From the NCBI GenBank assembly GCA_045657105.1, contig JAZOSN010000005.1, positions 1 to 22,507 of the forward strand: a stretch of 22,507 nucleotides of DNA, in the 5' to 3' direction. Positions 5,939-13,663 of the stretch are shown here, in pieces (positions within the stretch are counted from its first letter, which is position 1; each line of letters starts with the position of its first letter). This DNA comes from SIG672 sp045657105. Its GTDB lineage: Bacteria; Bacillota; Clostridia; Oscillospirales; CAG-272. The notes below the pieces were generated by a model. The model did not search any database, was not told the origin of the DNA, and saw only the letters and a program-made list of their open reading frames with translations. The position numbers were made by a program, and so were the translations under genes.

Positions 5939-8551
5939 ATGAAAACGTATAAAATAAGATTCATCAGACCCGCCGAGGATTCTATCTTCGGCTGGAAAAA
6001 CGAATCGCTTCCCATATCAAATTCATATACGGGAGTGTGCATCTTCGGAGGTACACAGTACGAGCGACTTCAAATAACCGATCCTACTCTCTGGACTGCA
6101 AACAGCGGATATATCGAAAACCGTTTTTGCAGCGGGCAGGAGACGTTTGGCGATCTTTTTATATATTTTCACCATAAGGGCGAGATAAAAAACTACTCAC
6201 GCTCGCTTTGCCTTAATACTGCCGTTGCAAGCGTTAAATATATTTGCGGCGGTGTTGAATATGAGCGCGAGTATTTTTCGAGCTATAAGTCAAAGATTAC
6301 TGCCGTGCGGCTTTCTGCATCAGGAAAGGGTAATCTGAATTTTACTCTTCATCCCGAGATAGCAAATCTCAGAGAGCGTCTTACCGAAGGAAACTGTCCC
6401 GAAAACTCGGGGAAATTCGGAGAAACCTCAATCTATGGCGATACCGTCGTGCTCAGCGGAAAAAGTGAATATTACGGCATAGACTTCGAGGCGCGTTTTC
6501 GCGTCGTTATCGACGGAGAGGGAGAGCTTGCCTTTGATGAAAAGACAGTGAGTGTTAAAAATGCAAACTGCGCTTACGTATATTTCACCGTAGGAACGAA
6601 CTACGTTTTAAACAGTAAGGTCTTTATCGCACCAAGACTTGAAAAGCTTGCGGGAAATCCGCATCCTCACGAAAAGCTGCTTGAAATAATGGAAAATGCT
6701 TCGAAAAGATCGTACGACAATCTGAAAAATGAGCATATTTCCGATCACACAGGATATTTTTCAAATTTCGAGCTTGATCTCGGCGGAGTCGATGACGGTC
6801 GTGATACGCCTGTGCTAATTGCCTCTTGCCGTGACGGTAATTTTGAGCCGTATCTTGAAGAGCTTTTCTTCCAGATGGGAAGATATATGATGATAGCCAC
6901 GTCGCGCGACGGTACTCTCCCAAGCGGAGTACAGGGCAAATGGAACGCCTATAAAATACCGCCGTGGACCTGCGGATATTGGTATAATATAAATCAGCAG
7001 ATGAACTATTGGTTCGTCTTTTCGCTCGGACTCGGCGATCTTTATAAGGCTTACGACGACTTTAATAGGGCCAGATATGAAAAAGCCAAAATAAACGGAA
7101 ACGCTTACGTACGAGATAACTGTCCCGAAAAATTCGACGATAAGGATAACGGTTGGATAGTCGGAACTGCCAACAGTGCGTACGAGGTATCGAGAGTGGG
7201 CAAAAAAGGTCATTCCGGACCGGGTACGGGCGGTTTTACCGTAATATCCGACGTTGACAGATGTAGATATACGCGCGATGAGGAGATCGTAAAGGAAGTA
7301 TATCCCATGGTAGAGAGCCTTGCGCGGTTTTATCTTAAATGCATAGATAATTATGATGGAAAATATCTTGCAAGTGTATCTGCATCTCCCGAGCAAAGGC
7401 ATGACGGCGTGTACGTACGAACGATAGGCTGTGCCTTTGATCAGCAGATGATATACGAAACCTTCGATTCGCTTCTCGAAATGTACGACGATTACGATGT
7501 CGTTCGGGGAATATGCGACGAAAAGGTAATTTCCGAGGTGAAAAATAAGATAGACCTGCTTGATGGCGTGCTTGTAGGATATTCCGGTCAGGTAAAGGAA
7601 TTCCGTGAGGAAAATTATTACGGAGAGATAGGCGAGTGGGAGCACCGCCACGTATCACAGCTCGTAGGTCTTTATCCCGGAAGCGTAATAAACGACAAAA
7701 CTCCCGCATGGCTCGATGCGGCAAAGATTACGCTTAAAGAGCGCGGATCAAATAAAGGACCAGGCTTTGGAATAATGCACAGAGCACTCCTTTGGGCGAG
7801 AGCCTGCGACGGCGATATGGTGTACCGTCTTTTGAACCTTGAAATATCTACGAGCATCTTTGATAATCTCTGGGGCTGTCACTATGATCCTATGCCGGTT
7901 GACCGAAAGGACTCACAAGCTAACTTTGCAATAGATGCAAACTACGGCGTGTGTGCCCTGCTTACCGAAATTCTCGTTCAGAGCCAGAAGGGTGTTTTGA
8001 AAATTTTGCCCGCCCTTCCGAGTATTTGGAAAAAGGGAAAAATAGATCACCTTATCGCGCGCGGCGGCTTTGATGTTTCGCTTTCTTGGAACGACGGATA
8101 CGCCGATAAGGTTGAGATAATATCACGACTCGGCGAAAAGCTCAAAGTGCGGTATTATAATATTTCGCTCTCAAAGATTTCAGCCTCGGGTGACGTTAAG
8201 ATAATTGACAAGGACACCGTAGAGATATCCACGAAAAAGGGAGAGAAGATTATCTTCACTGATATTCCCACCTTCGAGGTGGCAAGCGACGTTCGCTCCC
8301 TTACCGCATTTTCGGCAAACTCGGTTACTACCGTAAAATGGGATCCCTCGCCCGATGAAAATGCCGCCTATGAGGTCCTGCGCGCATTTGAATCGTCTGC
8401 TACTTACGAAAAAGTGATCGTTACCGACGAAAATGAGTTCGTTGATAACGAGCGCAGAGGCAGACAGACGACGTATAAGATAGTAACTCGCGTTCCCGAA
8501 AAGGAGCCTAGCCGAGGTATGACTATAACTCTTGCGCCCGAAAATAAATAA
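5939..8551 (+). CDS. GH95-type alpha-L-fucosidase/galactosidase, divergent, with C-terminal Fn3-like domain
   Basis: 870 aa, 18 nt behind the GH2 gene. The start (W-x-x-E-S-L-P-I-S-N-S-Y-T-G) fits the GH95 N-terminal beta-sandwich (about 1-260). The (alpha/alpha)6 barrel carries N-I-N-Q-Q-M-N-Y-W (Asn350, Asn352), S-P-E-Q (Glu485), H-R-H-V-S-Q-L-x-G-L-Y-P-G and I-D-A-N-Y-G (Asp666). These match the catalytic Asn/Asn, Glu and Asp of GH95 fucosidases. The usual W-x-A-G-G-A-W and H-Y-x-F-T segments are replaced, so the substrate may differ from alpha-1,2-fucose. Residues ~790-865 look like a fibronectin III domain (V-K-W-D-P-S ... Y-E-V-L-R). No signal peptide. The ribosome site is weak (GGTAAAGTG), so translation may be coupled to the upstream gene. 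Confidence 0.75.
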   Translation: MKTYKIRFIRPAEDSIFGWKNESLPISNSYTGVCIFGGTQYERLQITDPTLWTANSGYIENRFCSGQETFGDLFIYFHHKGEIKNYSRSLCLNTAVASVKYICGGVEYEREYFSSYKSKITAVRLSASGKGNLNFTLHPEIANLRERLTEGNCPENSGKFGETSIYGDTVVLSGKSEYYGIDFEARFRVVIDGEGELAFDEKTVSVKNANCAYVYFTVGTNYVLNSKVFIAPRLEKLAGNPHPHEKLLEIMENASKRSYDNLKNEHISDHTGYFSNFELDLGGVDDGRDTPVLIASCRDGNFEPYLEELFFQMGRYMMIATSRDGTLPSGVQGKWNAYKIPPWTCGYWYNINQQMNYWFVFSLGLGDLYKAYDDFNRARYEKAKINGNAYVRDNCPEKFDDKDNGWIVGTANSAYEVSRVGKKGHSGPGTGGFTVISDVDRCRYTRDEEIVKEVYPMVESLARFYLKCIDNYDGKYLASVSASPEQRHDGVYVRTIGCAFDQQMIYETFDSLLEMYDDYDVVRGICDEKVISEVKNKIDLLDGVLVGYSGQVKEFREENYYGEIGEWEHRHVSQLVGLYPGSVINDKTPAWLDAAKITLKERGSNKGPGFGIMHRALLWARACDGDMVYRLLNLEISTSIFDNLWGCHYDPMPVDRKDSQANFAIDANYGVCALLTEILVQSQKGVLKILPALPSIWKKGKIDHLIARGGFDVSLSWNDGYADKVEIISRLGEKLKVRYYNISLSKISASGDVKIIDKDTVEISTKKGEKIIFTDIPTFEVASDVRSLTAFSANSVTTVKWDPSPDENAAYEVLRAFESSATYEKVIVTDENEFVDNERRGRQTTYKIVTRVPEKEPSRGMTITLAPENK

Positions 8552-8554
8552 TCA

Positions 8555-8582
8555 AAACAACTCCCTTGGGAGTTGTTTTTTT
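8555..8582 (+). terminator. Terminator of the glycosidase operon
   Basis: 11-bp arms AAACAACTCCC / GGGAGTTGTTT with a TT loop (8555-8578), continuing into T's. Confidence 0.85.
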
Positions 8583-8601
8583 GCGCGTTTTGTGTTATAA
8601 T
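8573..8601 (+). promoter_or_regulatory. Likely promoter of ldhA
   Basis: TTGTTT (8573-8578, inside the terminator stem), 17-nt spacer, exact TATAAT (8596-8601), 20 nt before the ATG. The -10 is convincing; the -35 is weak. Confidence 0.6.
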
Positions 8602-8620
8602 AATCAAAACGGAGGAATTT

Positions 8621-9658
8621 ATGATGAAAATTGCTTTTTTTGATACGAAGCCCTACGATAAGCCGTCCTTTGATAAGTATGGGGCTGATATGGGCGTTTC
8701 TTTTAAATATTTCGAAACTAAACTTAACGAGGATACGGTAGGTCTTGCGAGCGGCTTTGACGGAGTTTGTGTTTTCGTCAATGACGTTGTGAACGCGAGG
8801 GTTATCGACCGCCTTTATGAAATGGGAGTCAAGGTAGTTGCTCTCAGATGCGCGGGATTTAATAACGTCGATATGAAATACGCCTACGGAAAGGTCCACG
8901 TCATGCGCGTACCTGCTTATTCGCCTTACGCGGTAGCAGAGCATACTATGGCGCTCCTGCTCACCTCGATAAGACGTATCCATAAGGCGTATATACGTAC
9001 CCGTGACTTCAACTTTTCTCTTGCGGGAATGACAGGCTTTGACCTTCACGGTAAAACCGTGGGTATAATCGGAACGGGAAAGATCGGACGCGTTTTTGCT
9101 GATATTTGCAAGGGATTCGGAATGAAGATACTTGCATATGATAAGTACCCCGCAGACGGATTTGCAGATGGAGAAAGAGTAAAATACGTAACTCTTGACG
9201 AGCTTTTCGAGGGAAGCGATATCATATCTCTCCACTGTCCGCTCACCGAGGAAACCCATCATATAATAAGCGCGGAGTCGATTGCAAAATGTAAGCGCGG
9301 AGTCGTGCTTCTCAACACCTCGCGCGGTGCTCTCGTCGATTCGGAGGCACTGCTTGCCGCGATCAAATCGCGTAAGGTCGGAGCGGCTTGCCTTGACGTT
9401 TACGAGGAGGAGTCGGATTTCTTCTTCGAGGACTTTTCGGGGCATATATTGGAGGACGATACTCTCGCGCGCCTTATCTCAATGCCGAACGTCATAGTTA
9501 CCTCGCACCAAGCCTTTCTCACCGAGGAGGCACTCTCGAATATTGCCGAAACTACTGTTAAAAACATCGTTGATATGATAGAAAAAGGGCAGTGTCCGAA
9601 CGAGCTTTGCTATTGCTGCGGAAGCACGGACGACTGTAAGAGCGGCAAATGCTTCTAA
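8621..9658 (+). CDS. ldhA: D-lactate dehydrogenase (2-hydroxyacid dehydrogenase) with Cys-rich tail
   Basis: 345 aa, close to the usual ~330 for LdhA-type enzymes. It reduces pyruvate to D-lactate with NADH. The N-terminal catalytic domain is followed by a Rossmann fold G-T-G-K-I-G (151-156) with Asp174 at the end of the second strand, which favours NAD over NADP. Catalytic residues are Arg235 (N-T-S-R-G), Glu264 region (D-V-Y-E-E-E) and His296 (T-S-H-Q-A-F). The last ~20 residues add C-x4-C-Y-C-C ... D-C-K-S-G-K-C-F, six cysteines absent from standard LdhA. The ATG at 8621 has GGAGG 5 nt upstream; an in-frame TTG at 8573 overlaps the promoter and is rejected. It heads a probable operon with the ZIP and GNAT genes (26- and 25-nt gaps). 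Confidence 0.85.
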   Translation: MMKIAFFDTKPYDKPSFDKYGADMGVSFKYFETKLNEDTVGLASGFDGVCVFVNDVVNARVIDRLYEMGVKVVALRCAGFNNVDMKYAYGKVHVMRVPAYSPYAVAEHTMALLLTSIRRIHKAYIRTRDFNFSLAGMTGFDLHGKTVGIIGTGKIGRVFADICKGFGMKILAYDKYPADGFADGERVKYVTLDELFEGSDIISLHCPLTEETHHIISAESIAKCKRGVVLLNTSRGALVDSEALLAAIKSRKVGAACLDVYEEESDFFFEDFSGHILEDDTLARLISMPNVIVTSHQAFLTEEALSNIAETTVKNIVDMIEKGQCPNELCYCCGSTDDCKSGKCF

Positions 9659-9684
9659 AAAACTAAACAAAGGAGATTGACTTT

Positions 9685-10437
9685 ATGGATCTCGTTTTAC
9701 TCACCGCGCTCGGAGTGGGCGGTGCGACAGTTTTCGGCGCTCTGATCGGATTTATCTTTAAAAAAATATCGCATAAATTCTCGGATATAGTTCTTTCATT
9801 CGCGGCAGGCGTAATGCTCGCGGCGGCAGTTTTAGGACTTATTATTCCGTCGCTCGAATACGGCGGAAAATTCAAGCTTTTTATTACGGTAGGCGGTATT
9901 TTCGCAGGCGCACTTTGTCTTAATCTTATAGATAAGATCGTGCCTCACCTGCATAAGATGGTCGGCCCCGATATCGAGGAGCATAAAAGCACAAGTTTAA
10001 GTAAGGTGCTCCTTTTCGTAACGGCTATTGCGATACATAATCTCCCCGAGGGAATCGCGGCAGGTGTCGGCTTCGGGTCGGATAACACCGCGCAGGCGCT
10101 CGTTATAGCGGGCGGTATCGCCCTTCAAAATATTCCCGAGGGTATGGTAATAATCGGACCTATGCTCGCCGCAGGAGTCAAGCCGTCAAGGACCTTTGTT
10201 ATCGCTATGATGACAGGTGTCGTTGAGGTTATCGGAACGCTTATCGGATATTTCGCGGTCAGTATTGCGTCTGTGATCTTGCCGTTCGCTCTGGCATTTG
10301 CGGGCGGAACGATGCTTTACGTTATCAGCGACGAAATGATACCCGAGACTCACGCTCACGGAAGCGAACGCGGCGCGACCTATGCGCTTCTCGTCGGATT
10401 TTGCGTTATGCTCGCGACCGATACTTTGCTTGGGTGA
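9685..10437 (+). CDS. ZIP family metal (Zn/Fe) transporter
   Basis: 250 aa with about eight hydrophobic segments. The metal-binding helices carry H-N-L-P-E-G (from His118) and N-I-P-E-G (from Asn149), the ZIP TM4/TM5 signature. There is an E-x-H in the final part (P-E-T-H-A-H) and a short loop with H-L-H and E-E-H at 88-100. ZIP proteins move divalent metals, mostly zinc, into the cytoplasm. AAAGGAG lies ~10 nt before the ATG. It is 26 nt behind ldhA and 25 nt before the GNAT gene, so it is probably cotranscribed. No Zur-like site is obvious. The bacterial GufA/ZupT subgroup is the closest fit; the ion is not certain. Confidence 0.88.
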   Translation: MDLVLLTALGVGGATVFGALIGFIFKKISHKFSDIVLSFAAGVMLAAAVLGLIIPSLEYGGKFKLFITVGGIFAGALCLNLIDKIVPHLHKMVGPDIEEHKSTSLSKVLLFVTAIAIHNLPEGIAAGVGFGSDNTAQALVIAGGIALQNIPEGMVIIGPMLAAGVKPSRTFVIAMMTGVVEVIGTLIGYFAVSIASVILPFALAFAGGTMLYVISDEMIPETHAHGSERGATYALLVGFCVMLATDTLLG

Positions 10438-10462
10438 AATATTTAAAAGAGGAAGATAAATT

Positions 10463-10942
10463 ATGATAGAATTTGAAATAGTGCCGATGACAACAGAGAC
10501 CGAAATGGATGAAAAGGGATATGTTCACTATAAATCTTGGCAAGAAACATACAGTACGCTGATGCCTGATGAATTTTTGCAAAATATCACACTTGATAAA
10601 TGCGTCAAAATGGCGCATAAATGGATACAGAATACTCTGCTTCTTAAAGTTGATAATAAGACAGTAGGCTTTTCCTGCTTCGGCGAAAGCAGAGAATGCG
10701 AAGATGACGGCGAGATAATCGCTATCTATCTGCTTAAAGAATGGCAGGGAAAGAAACTCGGCTACGCTCTTATGAAAGCAACCTGCGATAAATTATGTGA
10801 AAAACACAAGCTCGTGCTTTGGGTTCTCAAAGGAAACGATAAAGCAATAAATTTCTATAAGCGTTACGGCTTTGAATTTATCGGAAAAGAAAAGAGCGCA
10901 CCGTTCGGCACGGAGCTACAAATGATGATGGAAAAAGAGTAA
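10463..10942 (+). CDS. GNAT family N-acetyltransferase
   Basis: 159 aa. A single GNAT domain transfers acetyl from acetyl-CoA to an amine. The acetyl-CoA-binding motif A is I-Y-L-L-K-E-W-Q-G-K-K-L-G-Y-A-L-M (about 88-104; the Q-G-x-x-x-G form is Q-G-K-K-L-G). The C-terminal N-x-x-A-x-x-F-Y-x-x-x-G-F motif is present (N-D-K-A-I-N-F-Y-K-R-Y-G-F). The N-terminal part (H-Y-K-S-W-Q-E-T-Y near residue 22) is common in the RimI/phosphinothricin-type subgroup. The substrate is unknown. AGAGGAAG lies ~8 nt upstream. Last gene before a bidirectional terminator. Confidence 0.85.
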   Translation: MIEFEIVPMTTETEMDEKGYVHYKSWQETYSTLMPDEFLQNITLDKCVKMAHKWIQNTLLLKVDNKTVGFSCFGESRECEDDGEIIAIYLLKEWQGKKLGYALMKATCDKLCEKHKLVLWVLKGNDKAINFYKRYGFEFIGKEKSAPFGTELQMMMEKE

Positions 10943-10948
10943 TATATC

Positions 10949-10990
10949 AAAAGCAGACAGAATGTAATTTACATACACCTGTCTGCTTTT
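10949..10990. terminator. Bidirectional terminator between GNAT gene and polA
   Basis: Perfect 12-bp arms AAAAGCAGACAG / CTGTCTGCTTTT, with an inner ATGTAA-T-TTACAT-like hairpin, between convergent genes. Confidence 0.85.
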
Positions 10991-10996
10991 AATTTT

Positions 10997-13507
10997 TTAC
11001 TTACACTCATACCACGATTTTCCGATAGATGCCTCTACCGAGAGGGGAACTGCGAGATTTACCGCGTTTTCCATTTCGCGGACAAGTATCTCTTTTGCCT
11101 GCTGCGCGTCCTTCTCTGCGGCTTCGACGATAAGCTCGTCGTGTATTTGAAGTATCAGCCTTGCGTCAAGTCCGCTTCCTGCAAGCGCCTTTTCGACGTT
11201 TATCATAGCAAGCTTGATGATGTCGGCGGCAGAGCCTTGTATCGGACTGTTCATCGCGACTCTCTCGCCGAATTTCTTCATCATAGCCTTCGGTGAGGCA
11301 AGCTCGGGAATATACCGTCTGCGCCCGAACATCGTGGTGACGTAGCCGTCGGCGTATGCGCTCTCGATAGTTTTGTCAAGATAATCGGCAACGCCCTTGT
11401 AGGTCGCCTTGTAGTTTTTGATGTATTCGCCCGCTTCCTTTTTGGAAACGTCGATGTCGTTTGCGAGCGAAAAGTCTCCGATGCCGTAAACGATGCCGAA
11501 ATTGACCGCCTTAGCTCTCTTGCGAAGCTCGGAGGTGACCTGTTCCTCGGGCACGTCAAATACCTGAGATGCGGTAACGGTATGAACGTCAACGCCCCGC
11601 CTGAATGCATCGCACATGTTCGCATCTTCCGAGATAGCGGCAAGAAGCCTGAGCTCGATCTGCGAATAGTCGGCATCGACGAGCGTGTAGCCCTCGCGAG
11701 CGACGAAGCAGCGCCTCATCTCGCGTCCAAGCTCGGTGCGCACGGGAATGTTTTGCAGGTTCGGCTCGACCGACGAAAGACGTCCCGTAGCCGTTACGGT
11801 CTGTCTGAATTTCGTGCGGACTCGTCCGTCCTCGCCTACGACGGCAAGAAGCCCGTCGGCATAGGTCGATTTGAGCTTTGCCACCTGACGGTAGTTCAGT
11901 ATCATATCAATTATGGGGTGATAAGGACGGAGCTTTTCGAGTATGTCCGCGCTTGTCGAATATCCGCTTTGCGTTTTCTTGAAGGCAGGAAGTCCAAGCT
12001 CGTCAAAGAGAGCAACTCCGAGCTGTTTCGGTGAGTTGATGTTGAATTCGTGACCGACGCTCTCGTATATCATTCCGGTAAGGGATTTTACCGCCTCGTC
12101 GAGCATTACCGAAAAGTCTTTGAGATTTTGAATATCGAGCGCAAATCCGCGGCGCTCCATTTCAAAGAGCACTCTTGCAAGCGGGACCTCAATATCCTCG
12201 TAAAGTCCGAGCATATTTGACTCTTCAAGCTTTGCTTTCATTTCCTTTGCAAGCGGTGCGAGAGCGTCAATGTCGCTCGGGGTAGTCTTGCCTAGATAAC
12301 TGCCCGAAAGACGGGAAATATCGTAAGATCCGTCCGATGAGCTAAGCACGTAAGCCGCAAGCAGAACGTCGAAATTGCATCTCAATTTCACGGGCGTTTC
12401 GTCGTTTTCGGGATATAACGTATGCAAAAATTCTTTTAAATCATAGACGATAAACTCGCGATTTTCGTCCTCAAAGAAGGGAAGAAGCTGAGAAACGTCA
12501 CTGAACTCGCAGGAATACGCCTCGCTACCCGAGAGAACATAAAGTACGTTTTCCTCGATAATCACCGACGCCTCGCCGTCATAGGGAAGCGTAAGGAGCT
12601 CGAGCGAGGAGATAGGAGTAAACTCTCTTTTTTCCTTTTCCTCGTCGCTCGCGTCGATTATTTTCTTCGCAAATGCAGAAAATTCAAGCTCTGCAAAAAG
12701 CGCTTTGAGCGTGGGTATGTCTTTCGGTGCAGGCATAATATCGTCAAGCGTGAGTCCGAGAGGGGCGTTTCGCTCGATTTCGGCAAGACGGCGTGACATA
12801 TATGCGCTTTCCTTGCCCTCGAGCAGCTTTTCCTGCATTTTAGCGGAAAGACCTGCCGCGGCAACATCCGCGTATAGATTGTCAAGGCTTTCGCAACTTG
12901 AAATAAGCTTTATAGCCGTCTTTTCGCCTATGCCGGGAACACCGGGAATGTTATCCGAGCTGTCACCCATAAGGGCTTTGAGATCAACGAACTGACTCGG
13001 CTTTATAGAGTATTTTTCGCAAAATTCCTTTTCGGTAAAAGGAACGGGGCCTGAGTTTGACGCGTAAAGAACGGTCGTTTTGTCACTGATAAGCTGATAA
13101 CTGTCGCGATCTCCCGTTAGAAGATAGGACTCGACTCCCGCGCTCTCGCCCATTTTAGAGAGAGTTCCGAGAATGTCGTCTGCCTCGTAGCCTTCAAGCT
13201 CGATGACCTTTATACCGAGCGCAGAGATGCACCTTTTAGCGTAAGGGAACTGCATCGCAAGCTCGCTCGGCATAGCGTGTCGTCCCGCCTTGTATTCGGG
13301 ATAGAATTTGTGTCGGAAGGTCGGCGCTTTAAGGTCGAATGCGACGGCAACAAAATCCGGCTTTATGTGATCCATCTGTGCAAAAAGCACGTTGAGAAAA
13401 CCGTAAACCGCTTGCGTAAAAACACCTGCGGAGTTGGTGAGCGGTCTTATTCCGTAAAACTGACGGTTCATAATACTGTTTCCGTCAACGGCGAGTAGCT
13501 TTGGCAT
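10997..13507 (-). CDS. polA: DNA polymerase I
   Basis: 836 aa, normal length. The 5'-nuclease domain spans about 1-290: acidic metal ligands in A-V-D-G-N-S, E-A-D-D-I and D-R-D, then the helix-hairpin-helix segment P-G-V-P-G-I-G-E-K-T-A. The central 3'-5' exonuclease-like domain (about 295-465) lacks the D-x-E and other DEDD residues, so proofreading is predicted to be absent, as in Bacillus and Taq enzymes. Polymerase motifs: A, D-A-D-Y-S-Q-I-E-L-R (611-620); B, R-K-R-A-K-A-V-N-F-G-I-V-Y-G (about 662-675); C, Q-I-H-D-E (787-791). It fills gaps and removes RNA primers. The ATG at 13507 has AAAGGA ~11 nt upstream and starts M-P-K-L-L-A-V-D-G-N; longer upstream extension would cross the promoter. 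Divergent from the GH39-like gene. Confidence 0.96.
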   Translation of the reverse strand: MPKLLAVDGNSIMNRQFYGIRPLTNSAGVFTQAVYGFLNVLFAQMDHIKPDFVAVAFDLKAPTFRHKFYPEYKAGRHAMPSELAMQFPYAKRCISALGIKVIELEGYEADDILGTLSKMGESAGVESYLLTGDRDSYQLISDKTTVLYASNSGPVPFTEKEFCEKYSIKPSQFVDLKALMGDSSDNIPGVPGIGEKTAIKLISSCESLDNLYADVAAAGLSAKMQEKLLEGKESAYMSRRLAEIERNAPLGLTLDDIMPAPKDIPTLKALFAELEFSAFAKKIIDASDEEKEKREFTPISSLELLTLPYDGEASVIIEENVLYVLSGSEAYSCEFSDVSQLLPFFEDENREFIVYDLKEFLHTLYPENDETPVKLRCNFDVLLAAYVLSSSDGSYDISRLSGSYLGKTTPSDIDALAPLAKEMKAKLEESNMLGLYEDIEVPLARVLFEMERRGFALDIQNLKDFSVMLDEAVKSLTGMIYESVGHEFNINSPKQLGVALFDELGLPAFKKTQSGYSTSADILEKLRPYHPIIDMILNYRQVAKLKSTYADGLLAVVGEDGRVRTKFRQTVTATGRLSSVEPNLQNIPVRTELGREMRRCFVAREGYTLVDADYSQIELRLLAAISEDANMCDAFRRGVDVHTVTASQVFDVPEEQVTSELRKRAKAVNFGIVYGIGDFSLANDIDVSKKEAGEYIKNYKATYKGVADYLDKTIESAYADGYVTTMFGRRRYIPELASPKAMMKKFGERVAMNSPIQGSAADIIKLAMINVEKALAGSGLDARLILQIHDELIVEAAEKDAQQAKEILVREMENAVNLAVPLSVEASIGKSWYECK

Positions 13508-13543
13508 AGTGCAAATATCCTTTCGGAGTGTGTGTTTTCCTAT

Positions 13544-13572
13544 ATTATACATCATTTTTCTTTGAATGTCAC
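13544..13572 (-). promoter_or_regulatory. Promoter of polA
   Basis: Minus strand GTGACA (13567-13572), 17-nt spacer, TATAAT (13544-13549), ~37 nt before the polA start. Confidence 0.7.
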
Positions 13573-13601
13573 CCGTTTTGCGAAAAAATGTCAAAAAAAT
13601 A

Positions 13602-13629
13602 TTGACAAAAACATTTATAATGTTAAAAT
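13602..13629 (+). promoter_or_regulatory. Promoter of the GH39-like gene
   Basis: TTGACA (13602-13607), 16-nt spacer, TAAAAT (13624-13629), about 35 nt before the ATG. A TATAAT lies at 13616-13621 but is only 8 nt from the -35, so it is not the paired -10. Confidence 0.65.
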
Positions 13630-13663
13630 TAAGGCAAAGAAAGACTTTTTTGGGGGTTCTGAT

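Noticed and set aside
6815..7651. Long antisense open frame inside the GH95 gene
   Set aside because: No ribosome site or promoter; composition follows the codon bias of the sense gene.
13616..13621. TATAAT as the -10 of the GH39-like gene
   Set aside because: Only 8 nt from the TTGACA; TAAAAT at 13624 has proper spacing.
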